Source: Thermoplasmata archaeon (lineage in GTDB: Archaea > Thermoplasmatota > Thermoplasmata > Thermoplasmatales > Thermoplasmataceae). From it: 11,067 nt of DNA. Below the pieces are notes generated by a model, which had not been told where the DNA came from, ran no database searches, and worked only from the letters and a program-made list of their open reading frames with translations. Below, one piece after another: positions 6,095 through 11,067 of the stretch. A program made the translations under genes and the position numbers. The DNA is taken from NCBI GenBank assembly GCA_021835265.1, contig JAKBQK010000371.1:1-11067 (forward strand). The letters are read 5' to 3'. Numbering within the stretch: position 1 is the stretch's first letter; each line of letters opens with the position of its first letter.

Positions 6095-7558
6095 GTGGCA
6101 GAAACAGAATTTAATAAAAACAAAAACACACGAGGTACTCACGAAGTTATAGAAGATTATGCTCTTGCAAAGGTTCCGGAAAGCCAGATGAAATCAGGAT
6201 GGAAACTTGCATGGCCATCTATGGGCATCGCTACAACTTTGGTACAGATTCTGATTGGTTACGATGTGTCTGCAATTGCTGGTATGAAATTCGCAATAAT
6301 AGCAGATGTATTGGTTGCAATTTTCGGAGGGACTCTTGGGTGGTTTGTATCTATTGTAAGTCATAAAGCAAAACTTTCAAGTACTGTTACTTCTAGGTTT
6401 TATGGTCTTGGAGCTAGAGGATCAGTTATATCTTCCGGTATTTTTGGTTTTATGATACTTGGGTTTTTAGCTTTGGAAAACGCTCTTCTTTACTATGGAA
6501 CAATCTTTGCTTTGGGGTGGAATAATTCACTGTTTCACGCTGCCATAATACTCGCTATCCTAACAGTTGTATGGATTCTACTGACGACATACGGAATAAA
6601 CCAGATCTTAAAAGTTTCTACTTACTTTCTGGTTGCGTTCTTTGTTTTGTTGGCATACATGTTCTATAAGGTGGGGTTTGCATCAGGAGTAAGTTTTTCA
6701 TCTATTATGACGCATGGCCCCCTTATACCTGGGATTGGAAGTACAATGTTTAGGTTTGCAACAGCAATTACGATTCTCGCAGGTTCAGCCGGTGCTCTCG
6801 CTCTGGTAGATGCTGATTACGCAAGATATGCAAAAACAAGCCGTGATATCCCAAAAATGACGTACCTTGGCAGCATAGCTCTTGATATTGTTACAATGAT
6901 AGTTGGTTCAGTGATCATATACGGTGGGTTTGGCTCAGTCTCAAGTTACCTGCTGTCTCATGGGCTGGCCACATCGTCTAATGTGTCCTCAGCTGTAATA
7001 AATCTTGCTTCAAACAACAGTGGGGCGTTCTTCATTGTGCTTTCTACATTTGTGGGATTTGCCCTCATGTATGCTGCTCAGGTCAAGGCACAGGTCCTGA
7101 ACACCTACTCAGGTTCTCTCGCACTCTCTAATTTTGTAGATGTATTCGCAAAAAAGAGACCGGGGAGATTTTTTATGGTTATCGCTGGAAACATAATTGC
7201 ACTAATTATGATAGCGGTTGGCATACTTAGTCTGATTGTTTCTTGGCTAACGATTCTCGGTATAATTACCACTTCATTTGCGACTCTTATGATTGCTGAT
7301 TATTTTATTGTCAGAAAAGGAGTTCCCGTCCATGAAAATGCACCGGTCGAAACGGTTAACATAGCCGGAGTCGTTACAATCGTTTTCTCCTCTGCTTTAG
7401 CTTACACGTTGGAATACTACGGTATATTCATACTGGGATTTTTACTCACTTTGATTATTGTCCTAGTTTTATATCCTATACTAAGAATTTTCGTGTTCAA
7501 ACAGGGTAAATTCGTAAAGGAGGTAGCAGGGCAACTGGCAATAAAAGAGGAATCCTAA
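6095..7558 (+). CDS. NCS1-family permease (cytosine/purine permease type)
   Basis: This 487-residue protein is a polytopic membrane transporter of the nucleobase:cation symporter-1 family (CodB-like, COG1457). The soluble start ends in E-D-Y-A-L-A-K-V-P-E-S-Q (20-31), a variant of the D-x-x-L-x-P-V-P header of this family. About twelve hydrophobic segments follow, including the first pair with an intervening D-V-S-A-I-A-G, the S-R-F-Y-G-L-G-A-R-G loop and the helix G-F-M-I-L-G-F-L-A-L-E-N-A-L-L-Y-Y-G, which is typical of archaeal members. Known substrates of the family are cytosine, purines, uracil, allantoin, hydantoins and thiamine; specificity cannot be read here. The start is a GTG: the frame is closed just upstream and the nearby ATG 6084 is in another frame and soon stops. 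It is transcribed alone, divergently from the MaoC-like gene. Near a molybdenum hydroxylase it suggests import of a nitrogen heterocycle, which is inference. Confidence 0.9.
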   Translation: MAETEFNKNKNTRGTHEVIEDYALAKVPESQMKSGWKLAWPSMGIATTLVQILIGYDVSAIAGMKFAIIADVLVAIFGGTLGWFVSIVSHKAKLSSTVTSRFYGLGARGSVISSGIFGFMILGFLALENALLYYGTIFALGWNNSLFHAAIILAILTVVWILLTTYGINQILKVSTYFLVAFFVLLAYMFYKVGFASGVSFSSIMTHGPLIPGIGSTMFRFATAITILAGSAGALALVDADYARYAKTSRDIPKMTYLGSIALDIVTMIVGSVIIYGGFGSVSSYLLSHGLATSSNVSSAVINLASNNSGAFFIVLSTFVGFALMYAAQVKAQVLNTYSGSLALSNFVDVFAKKRPGRFFMVIAGNIIALIMIAVGILSLIVSWLTILGIITTSFATLMIADYFIVRKGVPVHENAPVETVNIAGVVTIVFSSALAYTLEYYGIFILGFLLTLIIVLVLYPILRIFVFKQGKFVKEVAGQLAIKEES

Positions 7559-7590
7559 ATTTAACTCAAAATGGGCTTTAATGTAATTAA

Positions 7591-7606
7591 ACCAATTTTT
7601 AATTTT
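7591..7606 (+). terminator. Putative T-rich terminator after the permease gene
   Basis: ACCAATTTTTAATTTT lies about 35 bases after the permease stop codon and has T runs of five and four. This fits archaeal T-rich termination. No strong hairpin precedes it. Confidence 0.4.
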
Positions 7607-7796
7607 AAATCACAAAAAAATTATTTCAATACAAATTCTAATTGTTAATTTTTGGATTCTTATGAGAATATTTTCTGTCAAATAATAATATACTAAAATC
7701 ACCAAGGCAATCCTAAATATTAACGTTCCCTGGAACTTAATGAAGCTTTGATCACACCTCTTTACTGAGCATTCTAAATTCACTAATGTTGAGGAG

Positions 7797-7814
7797 ATTG
7801 CCTTATAAGGCAAT
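7797..7814. repeat. Perfect 18-bp palindrome ATTGCCTTATAAGGCAAT
   Basis: The two halves are exact reverse complements with no spacer, and the centre CTTATAAG looks like a TATA box. It lies in the long gap after the permease, about 40 bases before ATG 7856. It could be an operator over a promoter, a hairpin in RNA, or a remnant of a mobile element end. Related pieces (GGCAATCC) occur near 7708 and 8342, but without the second arm. Confidence 0.6.
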
Positions 7815-7855
7815 AAGTAAAGTCATCGTTTTAGTGTTGTTAAACATAAAAACCA

Positions 7856-8140
7856 ATGTTACAACACCCAAAGGAATCTCTTCGACATCAAGTTGAACTT
7901 CCCTATGAGAAACATCAAACAAAAAGAAAGGCGAAACTATCCAGATGATCTAGGGAAACTTTACTTTTAGCCGCAGAAGGTCATTACATATATTCATGCC
8001 ACAATATTGTCCAAAGAGGATTTCTATAGACCCAAGTTTCGTTCAAATATCAAAATCCATTTAACTCTGAGAAATTCGTAATATGGCTGTTTTTTAATCA
8101 TGTGAACGACCATTACAAATCAGTTTTCATGGGGTTTTAG
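7856..8140 (+). pseudogene. Possible decayed reading frame after the palindrome; product not recognised
   Basis: From ATG 7856 one frame runs 94 codons to TAG 8138-8140 with two internal stops (7946-7948 and 8027-8029). The first part is basic (M-L-Q-H-P-K-E-S-L-R-H-Q, later K-R-K-A-K-L-S-R), the second reads R-E-T-L-L-L-A-A-E-G-H-Y-I-Y, and the third N-S-E-K-F-V-I-W-L-F-F-N-H-V-N-D. Further protein-like pieces continue in shifted frames to about 8300, including W-V-Y-V-L-I-T-E-N-P-R. The mixture suggests an old decayed gene, perhaps a transposase, but no family motif is certain. Alternatively the first 30 codons (7856-7948) could be a tiny gene. Confidence is low. Confidence 0.22.
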
Positions 8141-8371
8141 AAATTGTCATATACACAATGAGACGACCGGAACTGAACAATTGAAAACTTGCCTTGAACG
8201 AAAACGAGATTGATGGGTTTATGTGTTAATCACAGAAAATCCACGAACACCAAAGGGAAGGATTAAAAATAATTACATCCCCACTTTATGGGAACAAAAT
8301 TTTATGGGTGTAAAATAATTTTCCACGCAACGTTCGAATGAGGCAATCCACCTTATAATGAGAATACATCG

Positions 8372-9241
8372 CTACTCATCGAACAATTTTCTCAGGAAAG
8401 TAAAACTTTGAGATGCAAACAAATCCTGAGTTTTGGAGAACTTACGCCACATTTTCATCATTTCTGAGAATCTAATGTCATCTGGAGTAAATGACTCAAC
8501 ACTTACAAACTTATTATACTTTATATTTCTCAAGCTATTCTTAAATTCTTGCCAGTTTATTTGGCCAGTTCCAGGTATGCCGCGATTATTCTCACAAACC
8601 TGAATATGGAATGTTTTATCAGCAGTTATTTCGAAAGCCCTTGACAATGATTCCTCTTCTATGTTCATATGAAAAGTATCAAGAAGAATACCAAAATTGC
8701 TAGAGCCTATTTGCTCAATAAGTTCTCCAGCCTGTTCTGCAGTATTTATTAAAAATGTATCATACCTGCACAAAGGTTCCAGAGCGATATTTATCCCAGT
8801 GTCTTCTAATAAACCGGAAAGCTCCCCCAGAGCTGAAGCAACCCTTGATACAAGTTTTTTTCGTTCGTTTTCAGATATCTGGACCAATTTACCTACTGGG
8901 GAATACAGAGGACCACAAATTAAGGCTGACCCCACATGTTCAGAAATGTCTATTAGTTTTTTAACGTAATTCTGCGCATTTTTCCTGGTTCCATAACTTT
9001 CTGAAGTAAAATCATTTAACTCGCTTCCACCTCCAACAATTATTGGCGTTACGTGATTCGATAGACTTGAAAGTGTCTCCATCAAGCCTACTTTATCAAG
9101 CACGCCAGTAAGTGTTGGAATCTCCACTCCCTGATACCCCAGCGAGGACGCTTTACTTATGAACTCATAGTTATTTTCCTCTGGGTTTGAAGTCCAGACC
9201 CATGCACTTATTGCCAACTTTTGATTTTCTTGACTCTTCAC
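8372..9241 (-). CDS. TIM-barrel sugar isomerase/epimerase, D-tagatose 3-epimerase-like
   Basis: This 289-residue protein belongs to the AP-endonuclease-2-like TIM-barrel family that includes D-tagatose/D-psicose 3-epimerases and hydroxypyruvate isomerase. The best landmarks are I-A-L-E-P-L-C-R-Y (152-160, metal ligand Glu155), L-L-D-T-F-H-M-N-I-E-E (186-196, ligand Asp188), H-I-Q-V-C-E-N-N-R-G-I-P-G-T-G (212-226) and S-V-E-S-F-T (247-252, ligand Glu249). Against the Pseudomonas cichorii enzyme, as remembered, the ligands align with a constant shift of 3, and the third ligand, His211 there, falls on Gln214 here. Some relatives may share this glutamine. Such enzymes move a carbonyl or invert a centre next to it on a sugar-like ketone, in the cytoplasm. 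The start is GTG 9241, supported by GGAGGT (9250-9255) 8 bases upstream. It follows the oxidoreductase gene by 6 bases, so the two are an operon and probably act on linked substrates. Confidence 0.87.
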   Translation of the reverse strand: MKSQENQKLAISAWVWTSNPEENNYEFISKASSLGYQGVEIPTLTGVLDKVGLMETLSSLSNHVTPIIVGGGSELNDFTSESYGTRKNAQNYVKKLIDISEHVGSALICGPLYSPVGKLVQISENERKKLVSRVASALGELSGLLEDTGINIALEPLCRYDTFLINTAEQAGELIEQIGSSNFGILLDTFHMNIEEESLSRAFEITADKTFHIQVCENNRGIPGTGQINWQEFKNSLRNIKYNKFVSVESFTPDDIRFSEMMKMWRKFSKTQDLFASQSFTFLRKLFDE

Positions 9242-9247
9242 TTAATT

Positions 9248-10801
9248 TTACCTCCTGGTCGATCTTAAATCTTCTATAGCCTGCAGTGCCGCGTTTCTTC
9301 CAGGGAGGCCTGAAACACCTCCACCTGGATGTGTGGCGGCGCTACACATGTAGAGGTTAGGTATTTCGCTTGCATAGCGACTAAATCCACTAAAAGGTCT
9401 CAAAGAGAGCATCTGGTCGATGGTTGGTTGACCAATGACTGGATCACCGTTAACTAAATTTGGATTGTAGGTTTCTATGTCTTGAGGACTCAAAACTTTC
9501 ATTTTTAAAATAGATTTCCTTACATTCACGGCATATTTCTCAAGAATCTGCAGACTTATCTCAGCGAACTTATTTTTTTCATCCTCATCCCATGGCCTAC
9601 CATTAACTCTGGACGGGGCTCTTACAAAGTTCCAAAGGACATGACCCCCTGCTGGTGTCCTACTTTTATCATATTTAGTGTAGTTGTTTAGCGTCATAAA
9701 CGGTGTTCTGGGAGGTTTTCCCCTTATGCACTCATTAAATGCCTCCGATACTTCATCCATGGTTTCCCCTATTTGAACAAGTCCTGCATTTCCTGCATCT
9801 TCTGATAAGAATTCTAACGGTCGGTCCATGGCTGCATGCATCATTACCTGTGTAACAGAAGAATATCTAAATTTCTCCACTTTCCTCAGGAAACTTTCAG
9901 AAAGCTGTCCTCTGGTGACTAATTTGCCAAAGAGGGCCTTTGGTTCGACATTTGCAATTACCCCTTTCCTGGCTTTCAGGACTTTACCAGAGAGCAGTTT
10001 TACACCAGTAGCAAAACCACTTTTTACCTCAATCTCACTAACTGGATCACCAAGTATGATTTGTCCATTATGTTTCGCTATAAAATTGCTTAGAGATTTG
10101 GGTAGAGTGTGCATTCCACCAACAGGAATACCTCCACCTTTCTGTTGAAGCAGACCGGCAAAAGTCAGAGCTGTAAGTGCACTGCCTGGATCTTCTGGAG
10201 ACAATGGGGCATGATTGCTTCCCCAAAGTGAAAAAAATGCCTTAGTCTCTTCTGCCTCAAAATTTTCGTTTAACCAGTCTCTCGCCGACATAAATGACAG
10301 TCTCAGGAATTCCATACCATCGTTCGAATCTTCTAATATGGACATCATTTCTGAATACTTCATAGGTGATGAGGCAAAGCCTTCTTCAATGATCTCTGAG
10401 GCGTTAGTATAATAGTTATATATTTCTAAATATTTTTTTGCATCTGATTCTGAAAATTGCGATATAGTACGTGCTGTTTGCCTAACATCTCTGTAAATCG
10501 TTATGGCTTTTCCATTTTTGAAAGGTGTCGATGCGACTACGTCCGGAGTTATGTCCCTATAACCATAATTTTTTAGATCAAGTTCTGTTTCAACAGGCCC
10601 TAGTCTCCATATATTTATAGAAGTGGCCATTACGTCGTGTTTATATCCTGGGATAGTTATTTCATCTGTAAGAGCACTTCCTCCAAGATAATTATTCTTT
10701 TCCACGATAATTGCTGAAAATCCCGCTTTAAGTAGGTATGAAGCACTGGTTAACCCATTTGTCCCACCTCCCACTATTATAAAATCAAATTCCGCTGTCA
10801 T
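9248..10801 (-). CDS. FAD-dependent oxidoreductase, phytoene desaturase/PYROXD2-like (COG1233)
   Basis: Counted from ATG 10801 this is 517 residues. The N-terminus is a Rossmann FAD site: F-D-F-I-I-V-G-G-G-T-N-G-L-T-S-A (5-20), with Glu34 ending the second strand (I-I-V-E-K), then L-G-G-S-A-L-T-D-E (39-47). The C-terminus carries the second FAD contact, N-L-Y-M-C-S-A-A-T-H-P-G-G-G (482-495), followed by V-S-G-L-P-G-R-N-A-A. This architecture is shared by phytoene desaturases, carotenoid isomerases, PYROXD2-like proteins and some amine oxidases. No carotenoid genes are nearby, so a role in oxidising a small hydroxy or amino compound, with the downstream epimerase-like protein, is more plausible than carotenoid synthesis, but this is inference. 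An in-frame TTG at 10822 would add 7 residues but lies only about 12 bases from the likely TATA box, so the ATG is preferred. Confidence 0.88.
   Translation of the reverse strand: MTAEFDFIIVGGGTNGLTSASYLLKAGFSAIIVEKNNYLGGSALTDEITIPGYKHDVMATSINIWRLGPVETELDLKNYGYRDITPDVVASTPFKNGKAITIYRDVRQTARTISQFSESDAKKYLEIYNYYTNASEIIEEGFASSPMKYSEMMSILEDSNDGMEFLRLSFMSARDWLNENFEAEETKAFFSLWGSNHAPLSPEDPGSALTALTFAGLLQQKGGGIPVGGMHTLPKSLSNFIAKHNGQIILGDPVSEIEVKSGFATGVKLLSGKVLKARKGVIANVEPKALFGKLVTRGQLSESFLRKVEKFRYSSVTQVMMHAAMDRPLEFLSEDAGNAGLVQIGETMDEVSEAFNECIRGKPPRTPFMTLNNYTKYDKSRTPAGGHVLWNFVRAPSRVNGRPWDEDEKNKFAEISLQILEKYAVNVRKSILKMKVLSPQDIETYNPNLVNGDPVIGQPTIDQMLSLRPFSGFSRYASEIPNLYMCSAATHPGGGVSGLPGRNAALQAIEDLRSTRR
9250..9255 (-). 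promoter_or_regulatory. Strong Shine-Dalgarno site for the epimerase-like gene
   Basis: GGAGGT on the minus strand sits over the last codons and stop of the oxidoreductase gene (AGG AGG TAA) and 8 bases before GTG 9241. It fixes the unusual GTG start and shows translation within an operon. Confidence 0.75.
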
Positions 10802-10828
10802 AATTACAAATTCTTTAAGCAATCCACT

Positions 10829-10840
10829 CTTTTAAATTTT
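10829..10840 (-). promoter_or_regulatory. Putative TATA box of the oxidoreductase-epimerase operon
   Basis: AAAATTTAAAAG on the minus strand is centred about 33 bases before ATG 10801, leaving a leader of a few bases. No Shine-Dalgarno sequence is seen before the ATG. The match is by composition and distance. Confidence 0.45.
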
Positions 10841-10927
10841 GCAGCAGAACTAATATGTGTTCAGGTAATTTTAGTGAAAAATGGTGTCATCCAACTTTTT
10901 ATGGGTTAGTGGATAAAGCTTAATTTT

Positions 10928-11067
10928 TCACATCTGAAATATAATGTGACTTATAGGGGGGTTCCTGTTCCTGTAACCGAATGCCTTATTCTCAATGGGT
11001 ACAATCTTTGAGCAGATCTCTTCTATCACTGTATTTGTTGTCTAGTGTGTGAAAAAGTTCATTACAT
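10928..11067 (-). pseudogene. Broken C-terminal remnant of an ISL3-type transposase (cut by window edge)
   Basis: On the minus strand, the frame ending at TGA 10928-10930 reads V-M-N-F-F-T-H, a stop (TAG at 11042-11044), then T-T-N-T-V-I-E-E-I-C-S-K-I-V-P-I, E-N-K-A-F-G-Y-R-N-R-N and I-S-H-I-I-F-Q-M. ISL3-family DDE transposases end in a pattern close to N-x-x-T-T-N-x-x-I-E-G-I-N-x-K-I-K-x-I-K-R-x-A-x-G-Y-R-N-x-x-N-F. The remnant keeps the order and spacing, but the conserved G-I-N is E-I-C, the I-K-R region is degraded and a stop interrupts it, so it cannot be active. Upstream parts of the element, if any, lie beyond the window. It marks past insertion next to the oxidoreductase operon. Recognition is by motif memory only. 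Confidence 0.6.

Larger units (their letters stand above)
7559..8371. other. 813-base stretch without an intact gene
   Basis: Both ends flank 3' ends of genes (permease and epimerase-like), so the region needs no promoter for its neighbours. Its first part, to about 7720, is very AT-rich and shows only a likely terminator. A perfect 18-bp palindrome follows at 7797-7814. From 7856 one plus-strand frame looks protein-like but is broken by stops (separate entry). The minus-strand frame 7610-7813 (67 codons, TTG start, one hydrophobic segment) begins inside the palindrome, has no ribosome binding site and is not accepted as a gene. No tRNA, rRNA, CRISPR array or long repeat is seen. Confidence 0.6.

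Noticed and set aside
7610..7813. Minus-strand frame of 67 codons with a hydrophobic middle, as a small membrane protein
   Set aside because: It needs a TTG start lying inside the 18-bp palindrome, has no ribosome binding site, and its composition simply reflects very AT-rich DNA.
8331..8345. ACGTTCGAATG-like string resembling a tRNA T-loop
   Set aside because: No acceptor stem, anticodon arm or D-arm can be built around it, so it is not a tRNA.
10802..10822. TTG 10822 as the start of the FAD oxidoreductase
   Set aside because: It is too close to the likely TATA box and adds residues before the usual start of the Rossmann FAD motif; ATG 10801 fits better.
8276..10905. Similar short motifs CATCCCCACTTTATGGG (8276-8292) and CATCCAACTTTTTATGGG (10888-10905) as paired mobile-element ends
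   Set aside because: They are in the same orientation, differ by mismatches and a gap, and no complete element can be drawn between or beside them; they may be chance in AT-rich DNA.

Overview
The window looks archaeal. The DNA is AT-rich, arginine is mostly AGA/AGG and isoleucine often ATA. The first genes of several transcription units have a TATA-like box 25-27 bases upstream of the start codon, which is the leaderless arrangement, while genes inside operons have good Shine-Dalgarno sites and overlapping or nearly touching ends. Together with the gene content (an archaeal-type NCS1 permease, molybdenum hydroxylase genes, CoA-thioester enzymes) this suggests a heterotrophic Thermoplasmatales-like archaeon. 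Sulfolobales are a less likely alternative. The lineage is inferred, not proven.

Layout. Positions 1-3997 (minus strand) hold one operon in the order medium, small, large subunit of a molybdenum hydroxylase (xanthine dehydrogenase / CO dehydrogenase superfamily), then a CoxG-like gene cut by the window edge. Position 3998-4163 is a divergent promoter region. Position 4164-4970 (plus) is a crotonase-type enoyl-CoA hydratase with both catalytic glutamates. Position 4971-5383 has no intact gene; it may hold a decayed frame. Position 5384-5827 (minus) is a MaoC-like hotdog protein that lacks the usual Asp/His catalytic pair. It is divergent from 6095-7558 (plus), an NCS1-family nucleobase-type permease. 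Position 7559-8371 is an 813-base stretch without an intact gene, with a perfect 18-bp palindrome and a possible decayed frame. Position 8372-10801 (minus) is a two-gene operon: an FAD-dependent oxidoreductase of the phytoene-desaturase/PYROXD2 type, then a D-tagatose 3-epimerase-like TIM-barrel protein. The right edge (10928-11067, minus) carries what looks like a broken C-terminus of an ISL3-type transposase.

How the parts may work together. The window reads as an accessory catabolic neighbourhood made of several separate transcription units: uptake of a small, possibly nitrogen-heterocyclic compound (permease), hydroxylation by a Mo/FeS/FAD enzyme, redox and isomerisation steps, and hydration of CoA thioesters. 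The large subunit lacks the cysteine loop of true CO dehydrogenase, so CO oxidation is unlikely. The real substrate cannot be read from the sequence. The most interesting points are the altered active sites of the MaoC-like protein and the epimerase-like protein, and the combination of a CoxG-tailed hydroxylase with a nucleobase-type transporter.
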